A stretch of 64,000 bases of DNA, taken from the NCBI GenBank assembly GCA_902806565.1, contig CADCXA010000010.1, positions 186,001 through 250,000 of the forward strand. Direction: 5' to 3'. Shown here in pieces: positions 33,975-46,004 of the stretch. The position numbers and the translations under genes are program-made. This stretch comes from Hypoxylon rubiginosum. Taxonomy: Eukaryota; Ascomycota; Sordariomycetes; Xylariales; Hypoxylaceae. The first letter of the stretch is position 1. Each line of letters begins with the position of its first letter. The notes beneath the pieces are model-generated. The model saw nothing but the letters and a program-made list of their open reading frames with translations, ran no database searches and was not told the origin of the DNA.

Positions 33975-36040
33975 TTAGGGGAGGTGCACACGCCAACCAG
34001 TGAACTCCTCTATGGTATCCTTAACGTCCTCGAACGGGGTGACGTAGCTGATCTGCAAATACTCCTTTCGGGGGTCGGGTTTGAAAGAACCCCAAAGAAA
34101 GCCGAGGGCGCCTACCGTAGCCTGGGTCGCAAAGCTAGCATCTTTATTCCTGTCGAGAAGCACAGTAAAGACAACAGAGCCGCTATCGCCGGGGCTGCCA
34201 AAGGGGCTACTTGCTCGGGAAGATATAACACAGCATTCCCGGGTGGTAACGCTGTATTTGCCTTCCCATCTGTAATTATACACCCTATTCAGGACACCGC
34301 TAGAGCCGTTGGTTGTGGGACCTACCATATAAACATGGAGACATCCTTCTTCAATAGCTTCCTCGATAGAGGTATGGTGATCAGTTCTCGACACAGGAAG
34401 GTTACCCTGCTTATCAAGGTCCTCCAAGGTAAAGTACCTTGTGATGTCTAGGAAGTCGCCCATTTCACCAGTTTTGTCTTCAAGTTCGTTCTTTCGGTGG
34501 CCCTGGACTAGAAGCGTGCTACCGGTGGCTTCTAGATGTCTTCGGGAAACTTCATCGAGACTGGCGATGCAAACACGGTTGGGAGGAAGACCTCCGCCAT
34601 ATACGTGTCGGTTTAACTTGATCAATGCCCAGTCACGCCGTTTGTTTTCCAGCGAAGAGACCATAGGCGAGGCAACAACGTCACCTATATATCGCTTGGT
34701 AATGTCGAAAAACGATACGCAATGGGCTAAAAAGTTTTCAGCCTGGGCGATGTTTCTGGCTATCATCTGATAGACTTGTTGCTGCTTAGGTTCTAAGGCT
34801 TCTGCTCTAGCCTTTGCTTCCAGGTAATTTTTGGCCTGTGTCTGACTGTTGATATAGTCCTGTACTTTTTCTCGAATACGGTTGACATCTTGCTGAGGTA
34901 GCTGAAACACTTGGATAGTGGGAGTGGGTGTGTTTGGATTGTCAAGTTGATTGATATTCGAAGCATTGGTTGCCGAGCAGACAACGTGCCGAGCCGCAAC
35001 CAGCACATTGATTGATTGCGTGTCCTTGTCTCCTTCCTCGCCCTTTGAAAGGCGGAGATATAAACCTGACGAACCATATCCCCCACCGTTTTTCAAAGGA
35101 GCGACGATAGGCCGTCCGAGATACGAAGTGAAGTTCAGTAAGTCGTATCGAAATTGGACCGCAAAGTCTTTTGGATTCACAAAGAAACCACTGGGCCAAT
35201 CATTCTGAATAGGCCAGAAAAGCGAATGGCCCTTGTTAGATTTGACTATAGATATTATTAGTTTATAAGTAAATTATAGATTAGCTTGTACTTACCGGCT
35301 AGAATATCCAAATCAGATGAGACCGTTGGAGTTGTTTCGGGGATCGTGCCTCGCGAAATAACAGCACCGTGGCTGACCAGATCCGCCTCAAAAACTTCAC
35401 AATGAATATCTTCTAAGCCGGAATTGCATTGGTGAACAACTCGAAGGACTTCCTGGGCTATAAGGGAGCCCTGCTGCCATGTGATGGTACTCGGTTTAAC
35501 CGTAATGACTAGTACAACAGGAGGCGGTTGTATCTCGCTCGGATATCCAATGCGTAGGACATCAATCCCGGCGGGCATGTCTTTGGCGGGGCTGTGTTGT
35601 TCCACGATGCCTCGAATGGTGCCAATAATAGGCGGGATTGCTCGATCATTGCCGGGGTTGAAGAGAGAAATGATAGGATGGTTGGTAATTGGATACACAA
35701 CCTTCGGGACAGCCCAGTTCCTATCAACCCGAGGCACCTAGCCAGACGGGTTGTTTAAGAAAGTGGGATCTGTAGTACCTCGGAGCTTGAGATACGGGAG
35801 ACCAAACGGATACGATGCGAGTATGCACTCGGGAGGTGAACTGGAGTTCGGACCGACGCAAGGGTGCTCATTCCAGTCCATTTCCAAGTCCATTGCGGTT
35901 GCGGGTTTGTTGAGAATTCGGACGTTTTGGATTCTGTAGTGATGAGGAAGACGTCCAGTTTTGTTTCTTTGGGCCACCGTGAGGTCAGGCCTTAGTTTGT
36001 AGGGCACCATCTTAGCGTAGGGCTGACGCACGGACGTCAC
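33975..36040 (-). pseudogene. PA-clan serine protease-like protein with one in-frame stop
   Basis: Exon 1 (36040-35296) and exon 2 (35245-33975) flank a 50-bp intron (GTAAGT, ACTAATA branch, TATAG) and give 672 codons. The N-terminal half (YKLRPDLT, HPCVGP, YPFGLPYLKL, then PPPVVLVITVKP) is an unrecognised domain. The C-terminal half has a trypsin-like triad: VAARHVV (His), RRDWALIKL (Asp) and FGSPGDSGSVVF (Ser). There is no signal peptide, so action is probably intracellular. A helical insert rich in Gln and Ala lies between His and Asp. One TAG at 35738-35740 interrupts exon 1 while the frame stays coding on both sides, so it is a recent loss, a readthrough site or an unusual allele. Confidence 0.65.
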
Positions 36041-36059
36041 GTGGTAGCTATCGATTGTG

Positions 36060-36420
36060 AATTGGGGGTTTTTTACCCGCTAGAGTGACGTACCTATGTA
36101 CCTGCAATGTAGGTAAGTGGGAATTAAAAAAGAAAATACCTACCTACATAAGGTATTGTTTAGGTACTGTTTAGGTACTGCCTAAAGAAGGTAAGTGGGA
36201 ATAAAAAAAGAAAATTCCTACTGTTTGACAAATCTAGGTACCACCTAAGAAAAGTTTTTCATCAAAGTACCCATGTACCTAAGCAAACACCACCAGGTAC
36301 ATACATAGTACATATATATGTACATAATAATGTATATACCTACTAGGTACATCCCTGGTAGGTTCCTGTCTATATGTGCACTGTGTGGGTACCTACATCA
36401 TATGTAATTGGCTGGGCAGG
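36060..36420. repeat. AGGTACC-type low-complexity cluster
   Basis: The stretch is dense in short permutations of TAGGTA, GGTACC and TACCTAC, including two nearly identical TTTAGGTACTG units. Similar clusters are at 43770-44050 and near 50040. From 36421 to 37239 the sequence is A/T-rich with no gene. Confidence 0.55.
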
Positions 36421-37239
36421 TGACAAACTCCACTTACGCTTAGTTATCACAGAATTGGTACCAGCGTTTAAATTAAATCAATCGAGTCAAACAAATTACC
36501 TTTATTTGAATTGAATAAAGTCAAACCAAATATTTAAATATTCGCGATTGATTAAGGTGATTCCAACCGGTCTAATATCTGACCAATAAGGGGGCTTTCC
36601 GGGCCCAAGGACCCATAATAAAAAGTCCAAACCACCAAATTTTATCGTGACATTCGCTTTATCCTATAACTATATACCCACTAATTACTTCCCAATTAGG
36701 ATATTAGTGGGTCACAGCTTACTTAATTTTGACTAGTTACCCTATCAATCAGGAAAAAAAAGTTAATTGATTTGGATAAATTTCCAGAATTTTCTGATTG
36801 GGCAGTCTAAACCGAGTCAATTGTCAATCAAACCAATCATGCGATTGAATTGATTCAAGCGCTGATTGGTACATAGCATACCTAAATCTTACCTCTCTAA
36901 AGAGCTTCCAAATCTATTAGCTTACATACTCGCGATTCTCCAGGCTCTTTCTCCCTACACGTGGTGGCCTTTCTCTCTTATAATAAATATGTTATATGTG
37001 AAGTTAGCGGGGAGTAGGCCCCGAGACGTCTGCAAGTTTAGCTTCAGGGGATGGTTGCTCTCCTAGGAGCTCTGAATAACACGGAGGGGAACCAATCTTT
37101 GTAGCCTAGCAATTTCCAAGCGAACAATCCTCTATATCCAAAGTGGACTTTTGATAGACCGCTTGGTCAATTGACTATCCAATTGAGCTCATACCATCCA
37201 AATCGCTCTTGAATCCGTGGAGTTATTCATGGTCAAAAA

Positions 37240-37830
37240 GGTAGTGGCTTTAGCGTAAAGAGCCCTGCACATGAGACACTCCTAGCACTCTACTTTGCCA
37301 AAGGAGTAGACATAATACACGTCCAAAAGCCATGGCGCGAAGCATTTACTAGAACTAAGAACTACCAACTCTATACCTCTTACGCCTCTATAAACGAATG
37401 GACTCAGCGGAGAGGGGGACGCCCCAAAGTAATCCCCTACACCAGGAAACACAGCGCCCACCAGGTGCAGCTACAACGCGCTCTACAGACTAAGGATATG
37501 CTATAGATAGACGTTAAAGGATACGCCATGTTCAATATCTACAGGAAATCCAGGAGGGACGAAGTCATCAACTACGCCACTAACCTCGAACCTTCCGCCA
37601 ACTGATTAGTGGGAGGTGACTTCAACGGAGGATATCCAAACTTCGACCTCGGCCAAGGGTCGGGACAGAGGTTGTGTGATCTGGTAGACCGGTCCATAAC
37701 CAGCGGGATGACCTTCAAAGGCATACCAGGACAAGCTACTCGATGTTCGAGCTCGGCGATAGGCATGGTCCTCTCCAACGTCGCCTTTGCGGAAACAGTG
37801 GTCACCGATTGGTTGGTTGGTTGGTATATT
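37240..37830 (+). mobile_element. Tad1-like LINE fragment (endonuclease region)
   Basis: It aligns in sequence with 59315-59890 of the large LINE: CACATGAGACACTCCTAGCACT against CACACGATACGCTCCTGGCACT, the GACGTTAA.GGATAC block, and the GGTGACTTCAACG (GDFN) motif. Several stops are present. It ends inside GTGGTCACCGA, where a GGTTGGTTGG repeat marks the junction with an oppositely oriented LINE. Confidence 0.7.
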
Positions 37831-40800
37831 TAACGCTGGGGCGACAGCCGAGGCTGTCCGGGTCTCCCTGGGCATGCGGCGTGTAAAGCTATCCATGGCC
37901 CGAATGCACGATATCCCAGCTCCTATTACTACCAGTCATCCGAGCACCTGTGGTCCTCGCTAATAGGCGGCTTGGGCCAGAGGTTTGCGGGTCTATATCT
38001 CGCTTTCTAGGGGTAGCTAGGTCGGTTCTGATGCGGACGTCAGGCGTCCTTCCTGTCAGCGCATCAGCGCTCTGTCTTATCGGGCCCTGCCGTATCTCAG
38101 ACAAACTTCTTCGAAGACATTCGTCTTGCCTAGGAACTTCCCGAATTACCACCAGTAATCCCGGCGGGCGGGCGGCTCCGGTCTAGCTACTGGCCACCTC
38201 TCCTTTAGGGACACTAATTTCCGGCAGTACACCAGGTGCTGTGGGGTCTTGATTCTCCCACAGGGACAATTCCAGTAGTGTGCGTGGGCGAACGTGGTGT
38301 GATACTAGTGGAAGTCTCCGTGGCCTGTCCTGGCCACGACGAAGTGGCGCAGTTTCATCCTCTCGAAGATCTTTAGTTCGGGCGGGCACCTTAGTTGGGC
38401 CTTAAATTCCAGGTCCCTATAGGCCTCAGTGCCTATCTCTGGGGTCTTCGCCATTTTGTTCCATAAACCCGCGAACAGCTTATTGGCGAGTACGTTGCTG
38501 CCAGTCTTGTTGTTGATTCTGGGAGCGCGGCCCCCTCCTTAGCCGGGGCGTCTGACTCCTCGTTGCCCTCTATGCCCTCGTGGCCGAGCACCCCACCGTA
38601 CCCATACATTGAAGATCGACGCCATCATGAAGACCTCTTGAGAGTTGTCCGAAGCGTCTCCTCTCGTTCTCTTGATGGCTGCCGCGTTGTCGGGGCAGAC
38701 ATTTGAGTGTGCTTGAGCCCTCGTCTGGTCCTTTCCGCCTCTCCGTTGAATACTTCTATGAGACCTAATTGGCCGCGTCCTTGTGTCATTTTCTTGCGGC
38801 CCTTGTATATAGCGTAGCCATATCCTGTGTTGCCGTTCTCTATCTTCGAGTCGTCCGAGAATACGACCGTATGATTGTCTAAGAGGCTACGGTACCAGAG
38901 CTCGAAGGCTTTGACAGCGTCCTTCTTCTTGTTTTAAACGATAGGACTATCTGCCCCGGGGGCTTACCTTAGGAATAGTAGCCTCAGCCTTGGGAAATCT
39001 GGTAATAGCTTGGCTGTGTCTTGTAGCCGAGTCTTGAATCTTTGGTAGCCCCGTCTTTTTGCCTCTCGTAATGGCTATCGGATCTAGCCGGCGCATAAGG
39101 GGTGTCTGTCGTCTACTGCCTCGAGCCTGAAGGCGAAGCGTAGGCGGCACTGCGGTAATGCTACTTGGGCTGTCGGAATGCCTGAGATCTTGAACAAGCG
39201 AGGCACCGGAGTCGTTCGCCAGACCGAGAGGACCGCTCTGATAGCGGTCTTGGACACTCTATCCATGGCCTCTAGATGCACTGGATCTGGGTGCTCAGTT
39301 CTGGCCTTTGGCTTGTGAGAAGTTCGTGGGAACTTTTAGGAGCACCAGGTACCATGCCTCTGCTGCGTATGTGGGCACTGGCAGGATACACGCTACGACT
39401 GCCTTTCGTAGCGAGTGGGCTGGTGGCCCGTGGACTGTTTTCGAGAGATTTTTGATGTGCCTCGCTACGCAGCTAGCCTATGTGGCTCGCTTGTGCACGT
39501 ATTCCTTACAGGTAAGGAGTCTGTCAAACCATACGCCGAGCCATCTCGGCGGGTCCGGTGACCTGTTTGTCCTGAAGTTAAAGCCTAGGGTTATCACATC
39601 TAAGGCATAATCGTTCCTTGTTCTTAAGAAATGCATGGTCTCGCACTTTGCCGGGTCGAATTCGCTTGTTTTCGGATCCTCATTTCAGGATGTGTGCTAC
39701 ATATTGTCCGATATTCTTGGTGATCTTCCTCTGGTCCTTACTCACCCTGTAGACGGCGATATTTTCGGCATACCCGAGGCGCAGCTAGCTATCTTGTTGG
39801 AAGAGCTCCGCCATGAATAGCAAAAAGAGCACTAGGGACAGTGAGCCCTATGGCAGGCCGCACTCCAGTCCGCAGTCTTCAGGCCACCAGGCTAATAAGG
39901 CTTTTCGGCCGTCCCCGTTGCAGCATACGTAACAGTAATCTCCTTCGCAGAACTGCGCCGAAAGCCCCCATGACGTCCATAGTGACCATTACTGCGTACT
40001 GTTTCGATTCTAGTGCATGTTCGACTTCATGGATTAGGCATGCTGCGAGGTCTGTGGCCGAACGCTTCGGGCGCGCTCTTACCTACTAAGGGCTGATCAC
40101 TTTGAGCCAGGGCTACTACCACTAGTCTTTCCAGTCCTTTTCCTAGTCCGGATAGGAGGTCGATTAGCCTCCAGGACCTGGTGCTTCTGTAGTTCTTCTT
40201 GCTAGGCTTCTTTAGCGTCACAATTTCGGCGTTCCTGAAAGCTTTCTGGTGGTGTCCGATTGCTAGACAGGCTTGGGGTAGGTTTAGCAGGCGGGCGGAC
40301 GCAACGTCGGGGCCTAAGGCGGTATTCTTTGTTGAGGCGGTGTCTTATGTGAGCTCTTCTATTGAGATGTGTGTCTCCCATGACGGGTTTCCCCTAAATT
40401 GGTTGTGTAGCTCCATAGGGTCGCAGTTCAGGTTGTCGGTTGCTGTGAACCTCTCGAGTAGGACCTGACGAAGCCCCTGTGCCTTGTCCGAGACTTCCTC
40501 AACTGCTCTCCCTTCCACGACCAGCGGTGGGGATGGCAGGTCGGGTTGTAGCTTGTGCCAGCCTACTACCCTGTAGAGCTCTTGGTCGGAGTTGACACCG
40601 TCAATCAGCTTTTGCCGATATCCCTTCTTTCCCTCTCTGGCCGGCGCCCCGAATGCCTTGCATTCTTCCAGACAGTTAAGGGTGCCCCTGACCTGTTACC
40701 TTCGGTAATGAGGCTACTCCCATGCTTATTATTTCAGCGAAGTCCTCTAGCTTTTCATCTGGGACCTCCAAGCGGAATTGATCAGGCGGTATCTCGCCCA

Positions 40801-41390
40801 TAATAGGGATTGTGGTGAGGAAAGCTTCATGGTCCCTCGCTGGGTGGAACATGTGACTCATTGCCATGGCGAAGGGTATGTTCAAGAACATGGCGTCCCA
40901 GACATTGTCCCCCTCGTGTATGGGCACGCCTATGACTGGTTGCCAAGTCGACAATTTCGGTGCTGCCGTTTAGGTGGCCCTTGTAGTTCAATTGCCAGAG
41001 TACATTTCCGGGGTTGAAATTTCCTCCCACCACGCTCCTCGGGGGAGGTGCATACTGCCCTGTTATCCGTCTGTGTCACTTACGGGGGCAGGGTTAGGGG
41101 CCACGTTAATGTTGGCGTCGGTCGTCCCCGTGGAGGGTGCAGAGGTCTCTCCTGCCTCAGCCGGCTGTGCAGGTGGGGTTGGGATTTGCGTCGATGTGCC
41201 TGGGCTGGCCTCCTTGTAAAGGCGTGCTCCGGGGGGCCTGATCTTGCCCAGTTCCTTCCTCGTAGGGTGGACTAGGCGCTTGTTTTTGCGTACGGGCTTC
41301 GCCGGGCAGTCCTCGTAGTCTGCCGGCCGCGGTCCGTGGCAGTTGGCGCAACTCGGGGGTTTGCTGCAGGGTAGCAGGTAACCACCTGGA
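37831..41390 (-). mobile_element. Tad1-like LINE on minus, inserted into another LINE copy
   Basis: Minus-strand pieces occur in element order from right to left. They are an ORF1 end with a zinc knuckle (CANCHGPRPADYEDC, about 41330), endonuclease parts (VVGGNFNPG, about 41030; a segment ending ISMGVASLPK, about 40700), reverse transcriptase (FLLFMAELFQ...GYAEN, about 39790), RNase H-side sequence (about 39000), and the C-terminal cysteine motif (CPCGRIKTPQHLVYC, about 38260). Many stops and shifts make it dead. The left end carries a CCAA-type tail (CCAACCAACCAA on minus), which fits a LINE 3' end. Confidence 0.65.
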
Positions 41391-41590
41391 GAAGCCAACT
41401 AGCCTAGTCCAAGCAGGCGTGGCCTCTCCCCCAACAACACAAGACATAGGGTCCGCATAAGAGCTGGACAGCTGCATAAGCAAACTAACGTAGATCTTTG
41501 AGGAAGCTGTGTAAGTAGTTGGTAGGCCGAGAGCACTACCTGGGAGGCAGGCGGACTGGTGGACCGACGACTGCAAGGATCATACGCAGT
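41391..41590 (+). mobile_element. LINE fragment, continuation of the 37.2-kb plus copy
   Basis: It matches 59987-60175 (GACACAAGACATAGG, GAGCTGGACAGCTGC, CAGGCGGACTGGTGG). It probably is the downstream part of the copy broken at 37830. It keeps TGG at 41557-41559, where the 59-kb LINE has TGA. Confidence 0.65.
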
Positions 41591-42080
41591 TGCTGTGCAT
41601 TCCTCGTCTATCTCAGAGCCATGTTTAGCGAGTTGATCTGCCAGCTCTATATCGCAGTGCCCTGGGCTCCACTTAGCAGTGACGTCCATTTTCTCAGTGG
41701 CTGCATAGAACTTCAGATGTGCCCACTATGTATGAGAAGTCCATTAGGCTCCCCTTGAGCCCTTAAATGGCTCCTGTGTTGTTGAGGTATACCTGGGTTT
41801 TCCGTTCACGCAGTTCGGGTGACCTTGTATAGATTCGTCTGAGCCCCTTACAGGTCCTTACAACTTCCGTATCGAAGACAATTGAGGAAGGATCCAGGCG
41901 GCCCTTGCTCGTGCTTGCATACCATGCCCTGGGGCATGGTTGCTTATTCTTTGGCCAAGCCTTCCCGTGCCTTTGCCGCATCAGATCGGTTTTTGATCGA
42001 TCTGTCTTGCTAGGGGGTAGGCCCCTATCTACTGTTCCAAGTCTGTAAGCGAATCTGTATAGAGCGGTGTCTATGGCCGC
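41591..42080 (-). mobile_element. LINE RNase H fragment on minus
   Basis: Minus frames read KWSPGHCDIELADQLAKHG (about 41680) and GRLDPSSIVFDTE...NNTGAI (about 41900), matching the RNase H region at 62280-62560 of the large LINE. It is a separate, oppositely oriented relic. Confidence 0.6.
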
Positions 42081-42219
42081 CTGAGCTGTGGGTATGCCAG
42101 ATAATGAGAACTTCTAATCAAGCGGATCATGTGATGGACACGTATAAAAGCCATGAGAGACTTTCATAGGGACGTCGTTAGGCACATCGAGCTTTAGCAA
42201 AGCATGGCTGTAGTTGGCA

Positions 42220-42743
42220 CTAGTTAGAGCTGTGATCGGTGCTACTGGCCAAGCTTACGGTTGATCCGGCTTGATCCGGCACGCTGTGTCGTGGGGATAG
42301 CGCGGTTGGTAGGGTATCGGGGAATATCCAGTCGGCGAATTTGGAGACAATCGGGTATGGAGAACCTGTATGTACAGTTAACAATGAAACCAATGGAGAG
42401 GAAGTCGGAGGACTAACCTTGTGTGTAAGGGGGGACGTGGAAATAATAACGTCCCGGGGGGGCAATATCGTCGTTGAACATCAATCGGGCACTGGATGGA
42501 TCGGGGGAATGGGAAAAGAACGGCCCGGTAGATTCCGGCCCGCGCCCTTCGGTTCCAATCGTGCCGTACGTTTCCGGCGACTGTGCAACAGGCGTAAATA
42601 CCACCTGGATCAGTTGCGGTGAGACTCAGAAGGGGCAGCGGCGGGGAGTAGCCTGGATGATAGACTTTCACAGTGCCTTGCAGGCAGTCACGCTCTATCC
42701 CGGTAGGAAGTTCAACAGACTTGGGATCGGGCTTTAGCTTCAT
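42220..42743 (-). pseudogene. HNH_2-family paralogue E, 5' fragment
   Basis: The N-terminal domain starts at 42743 with VKVYHPGYSPPLPLLSLTATD and YACCTVAGNV, then shifts frame and continues as ESTGPFFSHS, with PPGRYYFHVP before the intron. The intron has a clear AG-GTTAGT donor and an ACATACAG acceptor. Exon 2 begins GSPYPIVSKFADWIF, the conserved start of exon 2 in B and C, and stops soon after. The HNH core and tail are gone. A LINE relic ends about 140 bp downstream, so truncation by insertion or deletion is plausible. Confidence 0.75.
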
Positions 42744-43769
42744 CCTGGGTATGGATATATGGGATTAAATATAGTATATAGTTATTCGCTTTTAAAGATA
42801 AGTTAAGGATGTGGCTATTGTACGTGGCTAAAGTTGAAGTTAACAAAGATGGGGCAACATGATGTGATGGCGTGAATTAGAGCTGTCCTGGCTTTTTGAG
42901 CTTTTCTAATTGGATAGATATTTTACGCTTGAATGCGAACGCCACTCACTTTGCTACAATCGCGATCTTCATGTCGCATATGTATTACTAAAATACGCAA
43001 ATTACAATCATTCAAACCTAAATCATTAGTACTACAGACTTATAATATCTATTAAAACGGTTTCGCTAACTAACTTATTCCATAGTTGGGGTAAGAGTGA
43101 CGATAGGAAAGTCGTATCTCGAAAGCGAAAAAGAGACAAAGGAAAGAAGAAAAAAAACCGACGCATGCTAATGTTTGAGGACGATAAATGGACTTGTTGT
43201 CGCTGCCCTCCAGGACTGGCATATCAGTTAGTATCCTGGCAGTCCATAATATCGCGTCAATAGACTAACCTAAGTACCATCTCCACGACCGCCATGATGA
43301 GCAGTGTCTTAGGAGAGTCGTGATCGAAGTCCGCGCGTCCGATCGACCCGAGTTCGCCTTTTCTCAACACTATGAACCGAGCCTTTTTGTGGTCGAGAAG
43401 TGCTGTCACGAGAGCGGAACAACTGTAGGTATACTAGTCCATGCTCGACGCTGCTGGGCTCAGGGTTGGGCTCAGAGTTGAGCCCATAGTTGAGTTCAAG
43501 ATCGAGCTCAGAAGTGAGCGCACGCTCGAGCTCGCTCTGGATGCTATAAAGCTCGACCCCTGAAATGGATTACTCTGCGGCGTGTTAACGTGTGTGCCGG
43601 ATATTAAGGTAGGTATTGGACGACGGGGGTGGAGGTGAATCATCGAACTGAAAAGGCTAAAGGAACCGAGCCTGCCGCCGGATAGTGGCTCTTCATTGAC
43701 CGATTCATCGCCAGGTGTGCCGTAGGTGTAAGCACCCTTTTTCAGCTGATAGGGGCTATTTTCCCTACC
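42744..43769. other. Intergenic without a supported gene
   Basis: A/T-rich to about 43150, then mixed sequence with a short repeated GAGCTC/GAGTTGAGC stretch at 43440-43560. No recognisable coding sequence. Confidence 0.45.
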
Positions 43770-44050
43770 TTAGGTACCTACCACCTACCTGGTAACCTTA
43801 GACAAATCTTTTAGTAGCGTCCTCAGCGTAGGTAGGTAGGTAGCTAGAATACATTGTACTTGCGCGGGTAGGAGGCGCGGGTGTGTTCAACCCGTGCAAG
43901 AGGAGGTACCTACCCAGCAGGTACCTACTAGAATGCGTATTTGTAGGGGTTCTAATACAGGGCTCTGGTGCGCTAGTACCTTACAGGGCTTATACAGTAC
44001 CTAAGGTAGGAGGTAGGTACCTCCAAGTAGGGTGCCTTGTAGCTCATTGT
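43770..44050. repeat. AGGTACC-type cluster with inverted-repeat element copy 2
   Basis: Dense GGTACCTACC/AGGTAGGTAGG permutations. Within it, 43856-43900 is the second copy of the 5468-5517 element (ACTTGCGCGGGT...GGGTGTGTTCAACCCGTGCAAG). Confidence 0.6.
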
Positions 44051-44159
44051 ACCAGGTAATTACAGCGGCTTAGCATAGGGCCGTGCACTCAACAGTCCAC
44101 CAATCTCCCCGTCTCCCTGCTTGACAAGGCCCCTCTTGTCTATTTCTGCTGCCGAGGTT

Positions 44160-45300
44160 GCTTCCTAAATGTCTGGAAGGAATGCCAACCCGTTGCGTAT
44201 TAGCCTAGCATACCTGTCTAGATCGTCTTCAGCTATAAGATAGGGTTGTGACCAGAGTGTTGTGGTATGAACCGCAGGGTCCGGATCGACCATTGCGCCG
44301 GCGCATGGAATATTTGGAACGAGGTTAATCACTGAGCCTGATCTCGCTGTAGTTTGGCCTGGCACTTGTGAAGGTCTTGACACTAGTGTTGGACCAGTAC
44401 GCCACATCGCAGCCTCTGTCCCTGCCCTCTGCACCTGGTTCGAGGTTGGGATGTCTCACATTGAAATCCCCTCCTACGATTCATTTCGTTAGGGCTGCAG
44501 ACTAGTAAGATTACTATGGTCTATGACCGCGTCTGTTCTGGACTGTCTGTAGACGTTGAGCATGGCATACCCGTTTACATCTGTTACAGGAAGCGATAAG
44601 TCTTCTGACCTGTATCTCAAGGTCTTTCCTTTTTCGAACACAGGTGACCACTTTGGGATATCCATGTACTTCCTCCCACTCATCTACGGGGATGTAGGAG
44701 ACGTAGGCATCGCGGTTCTGCGTCTTAGTGTTTTTGTAGCGCGAGGGTCCTTGAACTTATATCACGTCAATTCCTTTGCTGAAGTATAGCGCCAGCAGCG
44801 TTATGTGTGCCACGTTGCACCACGCCACCTTTCAGGTCCTCCACGGTTCCTCCTCTGTGCTCCGCGGCGCTGTTGCCCGCGGCCACTCCCCCTATCAATG
44901 CTATGTCTCGGCATCAATCCAGGTCTACTGGGGATTGGTTCCAACCCGCTCCTTCCGCCGTGGCAGCCGAGCGGATTCCGCGAGTCCCTCCCGCAGTCCC
45001 TAGGTTAGGTGCTGCAGTAGTGCCCGTGCTTATTTGGGTATCTCCTTCGGAGCCCCTTTGTGGCGGCCCCTGCTAAGGAGTCACCCGACCTCGTGGTGAA
45101 TATAAGAATAGCCGGTGTTACGTTTGGGCGTGTGCTCTGTGCCGTCGCGTATTCGTTTCCTGCTAGTTCTGTGTTGTTATGGCTTTGGGGGGATGGGATC
45201 GTTAGAGGGCCGTGACCTTGCCGAGCCCTCGCCTTCAGTTGCTTCGTCGATGACCTCGCGACCACCCGGGGTCGTGTCTTTCGATCACAGGCTTCCTTTC
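44160..45300 (-). mobile_element. LINE fragment on minus: ORF1 end and endonuclease
   Basis: Minus frames show the ORF1 C-terminal tail (45265-45005), then endonuclease pieces: VTDVNGYAMLNVYRQSRTD (about 44580, compare WIDVNGYSMLNIYRKTRRD in the 59-kb copy) and GSVINLV...IRNGLAFLPD (about 44200). No reverse transcriptase follows, so it is a truncated Tad1-like copy of a third subfamily. Confidence 0.6.
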
Positions 45301-45629
45301 AAGAAGTTTGGATACGTTGCTGGTGTTGAAGAGCCGGAAGGGCTTGGCTGGTTCCAGGAAGGACACTATACATGATTCCTTGCCAGTAGTGAAGTTGGGT
45401 CCGTTCCTGGAGGGCCTTCAGCTGGCGGGTTGTGCTTCGTCCCCTACAATGTCATTGGTTTGGGGATATTTCCCGGATTAATGTAGTCGGACATATGTAC
45501 TACATAGTTACGCCGCGTAGCTGGCAGATCGATTGACTCAGCGTCGCTTATTCTTAGTCTTCAGGAGATCGATAATGGGGCGCCGACGTCACCCACCGAC
45601 GCGTGTATAAGAGCCAGCACGCTCTCAAG

Positions 45630-46004
45630 AGGCATCGGTGGACCGAGACCTTCCACCGTCATGCTAGGCTGTACCTAGCGGGCTGGAGATTTCCGGTCGC
45701 TAAGCTGTGTGAGCTCGCCACGTACTAGCTTGTTGGCGCACTAGTCCACTTCGAGGACACGTGGGATAGTATTCCGTATGTGGCGCGTCTAATATACTAC
45801 CTCTACACCGATACTCGGGTAGGAGATCCCACTCGCGAGCTACTGTCACTATGCACGGCCCGCCGCTACGATGCCCACCGCCTGCACCTCGTCACGAGCA
45901 GACTCCTCAACGGCAACATGGCCTTCGTCACCGACGCGCCGAGGCAGGTCGATGAGCTCAAGAACTGTGAGTCTCCTCATCGCTTGATATTATCCTCTGC
46001 GTGA
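45630..46004 (+). pseudogene. Relic of a BTB/POZ-family protein, C-terminal part
   Basis: One frame reads HRHARLYLAGWRFPVAKLCELATY, a TAG stop at 45726-45728, then LVGALVHFEDTWDSIPYVAR and LIYYLYTDTR...ELLSL. This matches the segment that follows the BTB fold in fungal BTB proteins (HA.VY.LA.KY....L..LA, later a LI..Y..T block). The BTB domain itself is missing upstream, where LINE sequence ends. Assignment is by pattern only. Confidence 0.5.
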
